This document shows positions 23,079 to 31,638 of a stretch of DNA of 64,000 nucleotides, one piece after another. The notes below the pieces were generated by a model. The model was not told the DNA's origin. It saw only the letters and a list, made by a program, of their open reading frames with translations, and made no database searches. How positions within the stretch are numbered: the stretch's first letter is position 1; the number at the start of each line of letters is the position of its first letter. Position numbers and translations under genes: made by a program. The DNA is from Pandoraea commovens. Lineage in GTDB: Bacteria; Pseudomonadota; Gammaproteobacteria; Burkholderiales; Burkholderiaceae. The stretch is taken from contig NZ_CABPSA010000004.1 in NCBI RefSeq assembly GCF_902459615.1, positions 1 through 64,000 of the forward strand, in the 5' to 3' direction.

Positions 23079-25421
23079 ATGTCTTCGATTCTGCCCAACG
23101 GCAAGACCCAGTTTCTCGATATCAATGGTCGCCCGCTTGTGAATGGGAAGGTCTTCTATTACGAGCCGAATACCGAAACGCCGAAGACGACCTATGCGGA
23201 TATGGCGTCTACGACCCCGAACACGAACCCGGTGGTGCTCGACGCGCGCGGCGAAGCCGTCATCTGGGGCAGCGGCAAGTATCGGCAGGTCGTTCAGGAC
23301 AGCGAGGGCCAGCAGATTTACGATGTCGTCACGCGCGAACTGAGCGCGGACATCGACGCGGCTGCCGGAGGTGTACTGCAAATCAAGACGGACCTTGCAA
23401 ATACGGATGACGCAGCCAAGGGCGACGCTTTGATCGGGGTCAAGCAGACCGCCACCGGGGGCGTCGCGCGCACTCAGCACGACCGAAATCAGGAAGACAT
23501 CCACCTGCCCGACTTCGGTGCCAACGATACGGCTTTCTCTGCCGTCGAAGCATTGCCAGCGGCAGATGCGTCTATCTTCCTGCCGCCGGGCGACTACACG
23601 CGGGCGCGTGACCTGACTAAGACGTACGTTGGCCCGGGCAACGTCATCAACCCCGATGGCAGCACCAACAACATGAACGCGTGGCGGTCGAGCAAGATCA
23701 TCGCGCACGACATTGCGGGCCGCGTCGGGGACATCACTCAACTGCAAAAGGCGATCTCAGACGGAAACGTCAAAGTCGCGATCTGGGGGCATTCGATTGC
23801 TGAGGGCACTAACGATATCGCTTATGGCGACTCGTGGGCGGGCCTGTTCGAGCAGTATTGCCGCGACGCTTTCCCGGGTGTCACGTGGACCTTTGTCAAC
23901 TATTCCATCGCTGGCAAGGATGTCGGGGAGGCCAACAGCGACACCTTCGTCGGCGTCGCACCGCCGGAAACCCCGACCGTGAACTTCTACCGGGATCGGG
24001 GATGGCAACGCGACGTACCGAACTACACGCTGTGGCCCAGCGGTTCGACCATCGGAAAGACCTGGTACAACCACATCCGCGATGATGCTCCTGACCTCGT
24101 TATTCTCGACTTCGGCATGAACGCCACTTCGGGGGACACGAACGCCTGGGCGGCGACGATGAAGAACATCATCATCAACCGCATTCGTACGTGGACCAAA
24201 GTGCCAAGCGTCGCGATCATGACTGACATGTTGCCGACGCGCAAAGCAGCGCCGTTCGCGGCGTGGAATCCGATTCTCCAAGCTGTTGCCGATGCCGCGC
24301 GCGGCGTAGCTATCGAGTTGAACACGACGCTGCTCGACGCGAACCGGCTCTGCCGCGCGTATCGTGAAGGCGTCGATATCGCGGCGACGCGTACGCGATT
24401 CACCATCGGTGCGGCCGATTTCGCTTCGTGGCTGGTCGAGTCGGGCACGAAACCTTCCTTCTCTGGCGATACTTTCACATGGGCTGCGAACGGTGGAACG
24501 GTACGCCCAGCGTCGGAAAGCAACTTTATCGGATCTGCTACGTTCATCTTCAATAACTCGGCGACGGTCTTCGGGATGAGCTGGCGTGCCGATCCCACTA
24601 ATCTGACGAAAGCCTATCGTCTGCATATTCAGCCAAGTGTCCCGCAGGTGGTGTTGTACTGGAACGGAGTTTCCGTCGCGTCCGGCGCTATCGATCCGCT
24701 GACGGTCGGAGCCGGTGTTGTGGTCAAGGTCGAATCGCTCGGGCCGCACCACAAGGTCTACATCAACTCTAAGAAGGTAATCGATGTCTTTGACTACCAA
24801 GGTATCGTTTCCGGGTATTACGGCGTCTTCATGACGGGTGCAGGCACGGCGACGAAGTTCCGAGCGCAAGCCGGTTACGCACGCTGCATTGGGTACAACG
24901 AAATTCCCGATGAAATTATGTGCGGCACGGGCGATGAACTGACGAACCCGAACTCTCTCGGCGGCGCCGGAAACCACCCGAGCATCATCGGGCATTACAC
25001 CGTCTACTTCGGTGCGACGCGCCCACTGATTCAGGCGATTCAGCGGGAGGTGTCGCGTTGGCTGAATCCGGTGGTGTCGTCTTCCAACGTTGGAACAGCG
25101 CTAGCGGCCGTAGGTGGTGATTACATCGAAGCTGTGATCGATGGTACCCCCGGCGGTGCGTGTTATGTCTCTGGAAACGGTGCGACGACTTCGGCGCTTT
25201 ATACGGGCGCAGCGTTCAATGCCAAGTCGGTCGTTGCCACCAGCGGGCAAATCATCAATGTCGCGCTGCGCGTGAACGGCACTACCGGCTTGGCGGCGAC
25301 GACATTGACCATTCCAACTGCTGGGCGATGGCTCATTGAGGCGTGGGGGGCCGCAAGCTGCAATGGCACAGCGACGGTGCGAAATAGTCTGCTCGCGAAA
25401 GCGACGCGGGTCGGCGGCTGA
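23079..25421 (+). CDS. Tailspike with head-binding domain and SGNH esterase domain
   Basis: 780 aa. Residues 1-90 (ILPNGKTQFLDINGRPLVNGKVFYYEPNTETPKTTYADMA...VVLDARGEAVIWGSGKYRQVVQDSEGQQIYD) form a P22-type virion-binding head. From about 230 an SGNH hydrolase domain begins: VAIWGHSIAEG (nucleophile Ser near 237), AYGDSW, LDFGMN (block III, about 340) and the distant His block NHPSIIGHY (about 630). Between them, residues 450-610 form a lectin-like beta sandwich. The C-terminus (680-780) is a trimer-like beta domain. It probably removes ester groups from the host surface glycan used as receptor. Confidence 0.8.
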   Translation: MSSILPNGKTQFLDINGRPLVNGKVFYYEPNTETPKTTYADMASTTPNTNPVVLDARGEAVIWGSGKYRQVVQDSEGQQIYDVVTRELSADIDAAAGGVLQIKTDLANTDDAAKGDALIGVKQTATGGVARTQHDRNQEDIHLPDFGANDTAFSAVEALPAADASIFLPPGDYTRARDLTKTYVGPGNVINPDGSTNNMNAWRSSKIIAHDIAGRVGDITQLQKAISDGNVKVAIWGHSIAEGTNDIAYGDSWAGLFEQYCRDAFPGVTWTFVNYSIAGKDVGEANSDTFVGVAPPETPTVNFYRDRGWQRDVPNYTLWPSGSTIGKTWYNHIRDDAPDLVILDFGMNATSGDTNAWAATMKNIIINRIRTWTKVPSVAIMTDMLPTRKAAPFAAWNPILQAVADAARGVAIELNTTLLDANRLCRAYREGVDIAATRTRFTIGAADFASWLVESGTKPSFSGDTFTWAANGGTVRPASESNFIGSATFIFNNSATVFGMSWRADPTNLTKAYRLHIQPSVPQVVLYWNGVSVASGAIDPLTVGAGVVVKVESLGPHHKVYINSKKVIDVFDYQGIVSGYYGVFMTGAGTATKFRAQAGYARCIGYNEIPDEIMCGTGDELTNPNSLGGAGNHPSIIGHYTVYFGATRPLIQAIQREVSRWLNPVVSSSNVGTALAAVGGDYIEAVIDGTPGGACYVSGNGATTSALYTGAAFNAKSVVATSGQIINVALRVNGTTGLAATTLTIPTAGRWLIEAWGAASCNGTATVRNSLLAKATRVGG

Positions 25422-25432
25422 CGGGGGCAATC

Positions 25433-25771
25433 ATGGACGACCAGACGATTCAGGCCAAGACGCCGGGGAAGGCGCGTCGGCTACTCGACATGACGATCAA
25501 TGTGCAGTCGTTGGTCATGGCGCTGATTGGCGGCATTCTTTCTGTCGCCGTCGCGTATGCGGGCGTTGTCTCTCGCGTCGATCGGCTCGAAGCTCGAGAG
25601 CAAGGGCAGGACGACCGCATGACGCGAATGGAGAAATCTGCGGATCAGGTGCGCGCAGACACGAAAGAGCAGTTGAACATGATCGGCGGCGACGTGAAGG
25701 AGATCCGCAACTATCTCCTGAGCAACGCGGCTGGCCAGCGCCCTGACATTGCACGATGGAGCCGGAGATGA
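25433..25771 (+). CDS. Membrane-anchored coiled-coil phage protein
   Basis: 112 aa. A transmembrane segment at about 24-48 (MTINVQSLVMALIGGILSVAVAYAGVV) is followed by a coiled coil (SRVDRLEAREQGQDDRMTRMEKSADQVRADTKEQLNMIGGDVKEIRNYLLS). Such proteins occur beside phage lysis genes and may be a holin partner or antiholin. It overlaps the holin gene by 4 bp. Confidence 0.6.
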   Translation: MDDQTIQAKTPGKARRLLDMTINVQSLVMALIGGILSVAVAYAGVVSRVDRLEAREQGQDDRMTRMEKSADQVRADTKEQLNMIGGDVKEIRNYLLSNAAGQRPDIARWSRR

Positions 25772-26061
25772 GCATGCGCAAATTTCTCGTGGATGACATC
25801 GCCACGCTAAAGCGGCGCTGGTCAACATGGACAGCAGCAATTGCGACGGTCGCGCTCGTGGCCATCCCAGAGGCTGCTGACCGATGGAAAGACGACCTTT
25901 CCCCCGTCGTTCTCCAGTTCCTACCTCAGTCGTGGGGACAGAACGCTGTGGCCATCGCCGGTTTCCTGTTGGTGATCGCCGCGCAATGCATCCGGCAGAA
26001 GGCAGTATTCGATGCGCTCCGGCGCTTGTTTCGCAAGGGGGACGACGATGGCACCCAATGA
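25768..26061 (+). CDS. Putative holin
   Basis: 97 aa from the ATG overlapping the upstream stop (ATGA). Two hydrophobic segments (TAAIATVALVAIPEAA at about 19-34 and QNAVAIAGFLLVIAAQCI at about 56-73) and a basic, highly charged C-terminus (RRLFRKGDDDG) are typical of small holins. It directly precedes and overlaps the endolysin gene, as in standard lysis cassettes. Family is not assigned with certainty. Confidence 0.7.
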   Translation: MSMRKFLVDDIATLKRRWSTWTAAIATVALVAIPEAADRWKDDLSPVVLQFLPQSWGQNAVAIAGFLLVIAAQCIRQKAVFDALRRLFRKGDDDGTQ

Positions 26062-26503
26062 ACTCACTGCACACTTCACGCTCGACGAACTCACGCACAG
26101 CCAGACGGCGGACCGCCGGGGAATCGACAATACCGCGCCGGACGATATCGTCGCCAACCTGACGCGCGTCGCCCAAACATTGGAGCGCGTACGCGTTCTG
26201 CTCGGCAGTCGGCCTGTGACCATCTCGTCCGGGTATCGGTCGGCAGACCTGAATCGCGCTGTCGGTGGCGCACGGAACAGCGCTCACCTCTACGGCCTCG
26301 CGGCAGACTTCATCTGCCCTGGCTACGGCACGCCGCTGCAAATCTGCAAAGCAATCGCCGCGTCGAACATCGAGTTCGATCAACTGATTCAAGAGGGTAA
26401 ATGGGTGCATCTCGGCTTGGCGAAGGCTGGGGAGAAGGCTCGTCGGCAGGTGCTGACGGCCAACTTCTCCGGCGGCTCGGCCACTTATCGGGAGGGGCTA
26501 TGA
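26048..26503 (+). CDS. Endolysin, M15A-type peptidase
   Basis: 151 aa. Zinc-peptidase motifs of the M15A family are clear: SSGYRSADLNRAVGG, S-A-H80-LYGLAAD87 and WVH121, giving the two His and the Asp ligand, with D111 (EFDQLI) nearby as the usual catalytic acidic residue region. It cleaves peptide cross-links of peptidoglycan. No signal peptide is present, so release depends on the holin. The start at 26048 overlaps the holin end by 14 bp. Confidence 0.88.
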   Translation: MAPNELTAHFTLDELTHSQTADRRGIDNTAPDDIVANLTRVAQTLERVRVLLGSRPVTISSGYRSADLNRAVGGARNSAHLYGLAADFICPGYGTPLQICKAIAASNIEFDQLIQEGKWVHLGLAKAGEKARRQVLTANFSGGSATYREGL

Positions 26504-26799
26504 CTATTGCCGCGTTGTTGCTCAAGTTCGGGCCGTGGGTTCTCGGTCTGTTGGGCGTCCTGTTCGGTGCGTTTCGGCACCAGCAGGCGAAGACTGCGAC
26601 GGCAGAGGCAGGGCAGAAGGTGGCCGAGGCAGAACAGGCCAATGCACGGAACGACGCCGCGCTCGCAGCGGCGAATCAGCAGGGCGCGCAGGCTGGTGCC
26701 CACAACGCGGAGGTTCGACGAGATGAAGACGCTACTGCTGGCAATCTTCCTGCTGGTGACGCTGACCGGGTGCTGCACGAGGAGTGGGGGCGAGACTGA
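26500..26799 (+). CDS. i-spanin (Rz-like)
   Basis: 99 aa. An N-terminal membrane segment (TIAALLLKFGPWVLGLLGVLFGAF, residues 2-25) is followed by a long periplasmic coiled coil (KTATAEAGQKVAEAEQANARNDAALAAANQQ). The C-terminus overlaps an embedded lipoprotein gene in another frame, the classical Rz/Rz1 arrangement. It overlaps the endolysin stop by 4 bp. Confidence 0.75.
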   Translation: MTIAALLLKFGPWVLGLLGVLFGAFRHQQAKTATAEAGQKVAEAEQANARNDAALAAANQQGAQAGAHNAEVRRDEDATAGNLPAGDADRVLHEEWGRD

Positions 26800-26965
26800 G
26801 CCGCGAGTCGAATACAAGACGAAAGTGATCGACACCGCGTGCGACTGGACGAAACCGATCTACGTGTCGAAGGCTGACGTCCTGAGTGACCAGACGGCGG
26901 CGGACATCCTCGCGCACAATCGTGCCGGGGCAAAGGTCTGTGGGTGGAAGCCGAAGGGGAAGTAA
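26723..26965 (+). CDS. o-spanin (Rz1-like lipoprotein), overlapping Rz
   Basis: 80 aa. Starts within the Rz gene in the +1-shifted frame and extends 166 bp past it. MKTLLLAIFLLVTLTGC is a lipoprotein signal with lipobox LTGC (Cys17). The mature part contains IDTACDWTKPIYVSKADVLSDQTAADILAHNRAG, a conserved motif of phage Rz1-like proteins of this group. Together with Rz it fuses inner and outer membranes in the last lysis step. Confidence 0.8.
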   Translation: MKTLLLAIFLLVTLTGCCTRSGGETEPRVEYKTKVIDTACDWTKPIYVSKADVLSDQTAADILAHNRAGAKVCGWKPKGK

Positions 26966-26967
26966 TC

Positions 26968-27189
26968 TCAGTGCTTTGATGTTCCCGGGCCACCGTGATT
27001 ATTCGGCCCATTCCAGCCCAGATAGGGCTTTCCGATTTCCATAGCGCCGTGCTCGACCGGCTTGTATGTCGCGGTGGGGTGGAACTGCGCGAACCACTTC
27101 CGGGCTGACTCGGCATCCATGCGGTGCCGCGTCTGCTTCCAGCGCTTCGATCCGGGCAGTTGGTAGCGGTAGAAGTGGATGGTCTTCAT
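26968..27189 (-). CDS. Small convergent phage protein
   Basis: 73 aa (MKTIHFYRYQLPGSKRWKQTRHRM...). It ends 2 bp from the Rz1 stop, transcribed against the late operon. Residues 19-45 (WKQTRHRMDAESARKWFAQFHPTATYKPVEHG) are a small recognisable type found at the right end of many Burkholderia prophages. No strong ribosome site is visible and the frame is open upstream to 27261. It may be expressed in the lysogen. Function unknown. Confidence 0.6.
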   Translation of the reverse strand: MKTIHFYRYQLPGSKRWKQTRHRMDAESARKWFAQFHPTATYKPVEHGAMEIGKPYLGWNGPNNHGGPGTSKH

Positions 27190-27463
27190 GGTGCAAAATC
27201 CCATTGGGGGTAGGATTTGGGGTAGGGGTTCTGTCACCTTAGCAGAATCCTTACCTAGCAAGCCTTTCCGGCCGGTAGTTGTAGTCGGCTGCTTTCCGCC
27301 ACAAAATACTCTGAAGAGTTCTCCCTGACTCCCACTACCTTAGCGCACCCTGAGCGCGCAGGCGCTCTGGTCGGGGATGCACAAATTCATTTGGTTTGCA
27401 ATCCTATGTAATGATCGGGAAGCGTGTGTTAAAGTCCGGCGTTTGCTTGGTGATATAAAGACA
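27190..27463. other. Probable prophage-end junction region, no gene
   Basis: No convincing gene. The segment turns AT-richer toward 27380-27463 and then leads into the acyltransferase gene. It may hold that gene's promoter and the right attachment site, but with no left end available for comparison no att core can be identified. I see no tRNA gene. Confidence 0.4.
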
Positions 27464-28618
27464 ATGCAACACACGTCGGGGACTGAGATTCCTCAAAAAG
27501 ACAGAATTGCGCCGCTAACATCGTTACGTTTCTTTGCTGCATTTTTCGTGGTTTTGTACCACTTGCAAGGAAGTGTTATCCCAATGGCATCCTACAATCA
27601 GCTTGCTTTGGGAGTGTCGTTCTTCTTCGTTCTCTCGGGCTTCATTTTGTCTGCGGTCTATCCAGACGCGTCCAAAATGTCGCTCCCAAAATTCTATGTA
27701 AGTCGATTGGCACGTTTGTGGCCTGTCCACGCTCTTTGCTTCTTCGTCGTCGTCTTTCTGTATGACCCGGGGATGTTCACGAACGAGTTTTGGCAGCCGA
27801 AGTTGTTGGCTAATCAGCTCATGCTGCATGCATGGATTCCGCAGGCCGGGTATGTCTTCTCGTTGAACTCCGTTTCGTGGAGCATTTCGGCAGAGTTGGG
27901 CTTTTACTTGATATTCCCGGTGCTCGCTTCTTCTCGACAGCTGGGAAAGGTTGTCATTTTGATCGGTATATTGCTTGCAATAGCAATATTCCTGCTCGAA
28001 TTCAACGACGCAACCGTTTGGTCGGATGACCCGTGGAAATTCTCTGCTGTTCTTCTGGTGGCGCAGAGTCCGTTTGCCCGGGTGTTTGAGTTTGCGGTGG
28101 GTGTGTGGGCAGCGCGTATCTACCGGAAGAACCGGTTTTCTCGCATCATTTCTGCCAATGCAAACACTTGGGAAATCTCGGCTATCCTTTTGCTGATTGG
28201 CTTCGCCGTATCTTCGCGCCACATCGTGGCATGGATTCTTGCTAACGGGTTCGATATCGTCGCGAGTTGGTTCGATGTGTCAGGAGGCGTCTTTGTGTTT
28301 GCCTTCCTGATATTCGTCTTCGCTCATTCGGCAGGCTACCTGAGTCGGCTGCTCTCAAACCGGATTCTGGTTTTCTTGGGGGAGGCTAGCTTCGCGCTGT
28401 ACATGGTCCACCAGATCATCATCAAATATGCTCAGAGCAAAGGGTGGACGACGCTCTTGCCCTGGCCGCAGACGCTACTGGTCTTTTGCGTGGTGATCGG
28501 GGCGGCGACAGTCGCTATCTATGTCCTTTGGGAACGTCCGATGCGATGGCTAATCGTTAACGGATATTCGGCACTCGCGAAACGGATGAGCATGATCAAA
28601 CGCCAATTCGCATCGTAG
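27464..28618 (+). CDS. Acyltransferase-3 family membrane protein
   Basis: 384 aa with about ten membrane spans. The N-terminus IAPLTSLRFFAAFFVVLYHL carries the family's R and catalytic His, and LGVSFFFVLSGFILS, FYVSRLARLWPVH and SWSISAELGFYLIFPVL are canonical. Members transfer acetyl or other acyl groups onto surface sugars (OafA/O-antigen, exopolysaccharide). Base composition is visibly more AT-rich than both neighbours, a sign of separate ancestry. The chosen start has AAAG upstream; the longer upstream frame looks unlike protein. Next to a prophage tailspike with esterase motifs, it is probably a serotype-conversion gene. Confidence 0.82.
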   Translation: MQHTSGTEIPQKDRIAPLTSLRFFAAFFVVLYHLQGSVIPMASYNQLALGVSFFFVLSGFILSAVYPDASKMSLPKFYVSRLARLWPVHALCFFVVVFLYDPGMFTNEFWQPKLLANQLMLHAWIPQAGYVFSLNSVSWSISAELGFYLIFPVLASSRQLGKVVILIGILLAIAIFLLEFNDATVWSDDPWKFSAVLLVAQSPFARVFEFAVGVWAARIYRKNRFSRIISANANTWEISAILLLIGFAVSSRHIVAWILANGFDIVASWFDVSGGVFVFAFLIFVFAHSAGYLSRLLSNRILVFLGEASFALYMVHQIIIKYAQSKGWTTLLPWPQTLLVFCVVIGAATVAIYVLWERPMRWLIVNGYSALAKRMSMIKRQFAS

Positions 28619-28668
28619 GGACGGGCCCTCGCGCGTGCTGCCGGTCCGAATCGAATGTATGGACGTGT

Positions 28669-29625
28669 ATGGGTTTGAAAAATCTGACGGCAGCTCCAAA
28701 TCCAATGCCACTTAGCCGCTTAAACGCGCGTCAACTGGAAACGTTTCTCGCGATTGTGGATTGCGGGAGCATCGCGCGCGCAGCGGATCGGGTGTGTCTG
28801 ACGCCGTCTGCGGTGAGTCAGTTGCTCGGTGAGCTGGAGCGCGAAGTCGGATTTCGACTCTTCGACCGGACGACGCGACGCGTCACGCTGACCGTCGCGG
28901 GCGCCGACTTTCTACCGGCCGCCACCGCCGCCATGACGCAGCTTCACGCGGCAGAGCGGTCGGCGAAAAACATCCGGGACCGCGCGTCCGGTGTCATCCG
29001 CGTTGGTGCGCCACTGGTGCTTTGCGCGGCCGTGTTGCCCGATGCCATCGCGGCGTATCGCGAACTTCATCCGAAGGTGACGATTCGACCGACGGACGTC
29101 GAAGTCGAAAACCTCGTGTCTTCGGTGGCCGACGGGGAAATCGATATCGCGCTTGGTCCGAATCAGCCACTGGGCGATCGGGTGAGTGCGACGCTGTTGT
29201 TCGATAGTCCGTGGGTCGTCTGGTGTTCCCCCCGACACGCGCTCGCGCGGTACGACGTCGTACCGTGGGAGGTGTTGCGCGAAACGGCCATCGTCGCCAC
29301 CGGACGCGATCACGAGTACAGCGTCACGCGCATGCTCAGCGATCAGCCTGAGGGCAACCGCGTATTCCCCGTCGAGATCGTCGAGAACGTCACCACGGCA
29401 TTCGGCATGGCGCGTGCCGGACTGTCGGTGACGCTCGCGCCGGACTACGTGCAGGGCTTTGCCCGCAGTCAGGAACTGGTCATGCGGCGCACCGGCAAAC
29501 CGGAAACGATCCGGCAGATCTGCCTCTATCACGCCAAAGAGCGCGAGCTGTCGCCAGCGGCAGCAGGTTTCCACACGTTCCTCATTCGCTGGGTCGACGA
29601 CTGGTATCGAGCGCTGACACGGTAA
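28669..29625 (+). CDS. LysR-family transcriptional regulator
   Basis: 318 aa (306 if the ATG at 28705 is used). The HTH is ARQLETFLAIVDCGSIARAADRVCLTPSAVSQLLGELEREVGFRLFDRTTRRVTLT. The substrate-binding domain follows (GVIRVGAPLVLCAAVLPDAIAAYRELHPKVTIRPTDVE; later ALGPNQPLGDRV and VARAGLSVTLAP). It lies 130 bp upstream of a class II aldolase gene on the same strand, which it may control, or it may simply be the first chromosomal gene beside the prophage. No ligand can be named. Confidence 0.88.
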   Translation: MGLKNLTAAPNPMPLSRLNARQLETFLAIVDCGSIARAADRVCLTPSAVSQLLGELEREVGFRLFDRTTRRVTLTVAGADFLPAATAAMTQLHAAERSAKNIRDRASGVIRVGAPLVLCAAVLPDAIAAYRELHPKVTIRPTDVEVENLVSSVADGEIDIALGPNQPLGDRVSATLLFDSPWVVWCSPRHALARYDVVPWEVLRETAIVATGRDHEYSVTRMLSDQPEGNRVFPVEIVENVTTAFGMARAGLSVTLAPDYVQGFARSQELVMRRTGKPETIRQICLYHAKERELSPAAAGFHTFLIRWVDDWYRALTR

Positions 29626-29755
29626 TGCAAGGTGTGCGGCGACGCGCCCGATTTGCGCATTCGTAAGCGCCCTTAACGAATCCCTAAGTAGAAATCGCGA
29701 AGCGGGCAGTGGGGGCGCGTAGACTCCTCCGGGTGATCAGGAGACACGCAGAACC

Positions 29756-30529
29756 ATGAAAAACGAACATTCCCCACATTCCGCTTTTGCATCGCTGACG
29801 CAACCGAAGGGCATGAGCGACGCCGAATGGGCGGCGCGATGCGAACTGGCCGCCTGCTACCGCGTTTTCGACTATCTCGGCTGGACCGAGCTGATCTACA
29901 ACCACATCACGCTTCGTGTAACGGACGCCAGTCCGCCCGCGTTTCTGATCAACCCGTTCGGTCTGCATTACTCGGAAGTGACGCCGCGCAATCTCGTCAA
30001 AGTGGACGGGCAGGGCAATATTCTCGGCGGCAGCGACTACCCGATCAATCCGGCCGGATTCACCGTGCACGCGGCGCTGCACCAGGGGTTGCCGGGGGCG
30101 CATTGCGTGATGCACACGCACACCACCGCAGGGGTTGCCGTCGCATGTTCCGCTGCGGGTCTGCGCAGCGACAATTTCTACAGCGCGCAATTGCAGGAAC
30201 GCGTGGCGTATCACGATTTCGAAGGCGTGACGGTGCATGCCGACGAAGGGCCGCGCTTGCTTAGCAGCATCGGTGACAGGAGAGCGGTGATCCTGAGAAA
30301 CCACGGTCTGCTCTCGTGGGGCGGCAGCATTCCGGAAGCATTCACCTACCTCTGGACGCTGAACCGCGCCTGCGAGATTCAACTGGCGACGAGCATGATG
30401 GGACCGTCGCTGGCCATCGCGCCCGAGATCACAGCGAAATGCGCGCGCGATGCGCTGCAATTCGACCCGGCCTACGGTGCCGGACGAGACGTCTTCGAGG
30501 CACTGGCGCGCATCGCACTCAAAGCGTAG
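29756..30529 (+). CDS. Class II aldolase/adducin family protein
   Basis: 257 aa. NHITLRV, INPFGLHYSEVTPRNLVKVD, the zinc motif HTHTTAGVAV, and RAVILRNHGLLSWGG contain the conserved His ligands and loops of L-fuculose-phosphate-aldolase-type enzymes. Proteins closest to this layout (longer N-terminus, no phosphate-substrate loop) are often uncharacterised aldolase-like enzymes. CAGGAGAC ribosome site. The substrate cannot be told from sequence. Confidence 0.85.
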   Translation: MKNEHSPHSAFASLTQPKGMSDAEWAARCELAACYRVFDYLGWTELIYNHITLRVTDASPPAFLINPFGLHYSEVTPRNLVKVDGQGNILGGSDYPINPAGFTVHAALHQGLPGAHCVMHTHTTAGVAVACSAAGLRSDNFYSAQLQERVAYHDFEGVTVHADEGPRLLSSIGDRRAVILRNHGLLSWGGSIPEAFTYLWTLNRACEIQLATSMMGPSLAIAPEITAKCARDALQFDPAYGAGRDVFEALARIALKA

Positions 30530-30819
30530 CCCCTGCCTTCAACGATCCGATGATTTCGATTGCTGAAACGCGAATGCGCCCACATCGCTGCGCGCCTTCC
30601 CTGGTGCGGCGTCCACCGATAGGTAAGACGTTCGGGACACGATAAGTTTCACGCAGGATCCTCAACTTACTCAACTCGCGCGATTGCGCGAATCAATGCG
30701 GTTCGATCCGAATTTTTTTTTGCCGGGTATTTGATGGGCATTTGATAAGGAATGCTTATCAATACTTTCTAAGTGAATTTCGGCACCCCCATTCGAATCG
30801 CTCGTAAGGAAGGACCCTG
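30530..30819. other. 290-bp intergenic region with chitosanase control sequences
   Basis: No gene is evident. The downstream half is AT-rich, with an eight-T run near 30713-30720, and it contains the palindrome listed at 30742-30762, 58 bp before the chitosanase start. The upstream half is ordinary GC-rich DNA following the aldolase stop, with no clear terminator. Confidence 0.5.
30742..30762. promoter_or_regulatory. Perfect palindromic operator upstream of chitosanase
   Basis: TTGATAAG (30742-30749) and CTTATCAA (30755-30762) form perfect 8-bp arms with a 5-bp spacer. The first half also supplies a TTGATA that could serve as a -35. The binding protein is unknown. Confidence 0.6.
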
Positions 30820-31638
30820 ATGAAAAAGCTAACGATGTCGTGCCTCATTGCCGCCGCACTGACTAGTGGATTTGCCGCTGCGGATGTGGTGCAGGCTGCC
30901 AGCACGGTAGAAAACGCCACTGCGGTCGCTGCGGACCGCCAGACACAGGTCGAAGACGCGTTGGTCAGCATCTTCGAGAATCTCACGCTGCGAATCCGTT
31001 ACGACTACATCGAGAATCTGAAAGATGGCAGGGGATTCACGGCGGGACGCGCGGGCTTCACGTCCGGCACGGACGATCTGCTGCAGGTGGTACAGGAATA
31101 CACGGTACGCAAGCCGGATAATGCACTGGCGCCGTACCTGAGTGCACTTCGCGCAGTGAACGGCAGCGACTCGACGGCCGGACTCGGTGGCTTTCCCGAA
31201 GCGTGGCGCGCCAGTGCCACCGATCCGCAGATGATCGCCGCGCAGGACGCCGTCAACGATCAGCTCTATCGCGTGCCCGCACACAAACTCGCAAACAAGT
31301 TGGGTCTCGTGCTGCCGCTCTCGCGCGCAGCCTTCTACGAAGCTGGCATCCAGCACGGCTACGGCAGCGACCCGGACTCGGTGAAGAAGATTGCCGAGCG
31401 TGCGTCGGCGCAGGCAGGGGGCGCGCCGTCCGCTGGCGTGGACGAGCCGACATGGTTGCTCACCTTCCTGCAAATGCGTCGCGCCGATCTGCTCAATCCC
31501 GCCAATACCGCTTCGGCCGCCGAATGGCAGAAATCGGTCGGCCGAGCTGACGCCATGATCACGCTGTACCACTCCGGCAACTTCGATCTGACGCAGCCGA
31601 TCACGATTTCGGTGTTCGGAAAGACGTTTCAGTTCTGA
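30820..31638 (+). CDS. Secreted chitosanase, GH46 family
   Basis: 272 aa. Signal peptide to about residue 27 (MKKLTMSCLIAAALTSGFAAADVVQA). The GH46 core reads SIFENLTLRIRYDYIENLKDGRGFTAGRAGFTSGTDDLLQVVQEYT; the Glu in IFEN and the Asp in LKDGRG match the catalytic acid and base of the Streptomyces enzyme, while the usual IEDIGDGRG is changed to IENLKDGRG. Length fits. It hydrolyses chitosan outside the cell. AAGGAAGGA ribosome site. Monocistronic. Confidence 0.85.
   Translation: MKKLTMSCLIAAALTSGFAAADVVQAASTVENATAVAADRQTQVEDALVSIFENLTLRIRYDYIENLKDGRGFTAGRAGFTSGTDDLLQVVQEYTVRKPDNALAPYLSALRAVNGSDSTAGLGGFPEAWRASATDPQMIAAQDAVNDQLYRVPAHKLANKLGLVLPLSRAAFYEAGIQHGYGSDPDSVKKIAERASAQAGGAPSAGVDEPTWLLTFLQMRRADLLNPANTASAAEWQKSVGRADAMITLYHSGNFDLTQPITISVFGKTFQF

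Noticed and set aside
27190-27463. Integrase, tRNA or att core at the prophage right end
   Set aside because: No tyrosine recombinase frame, no tRNA fold and no identifiable repeat could be found within the window.
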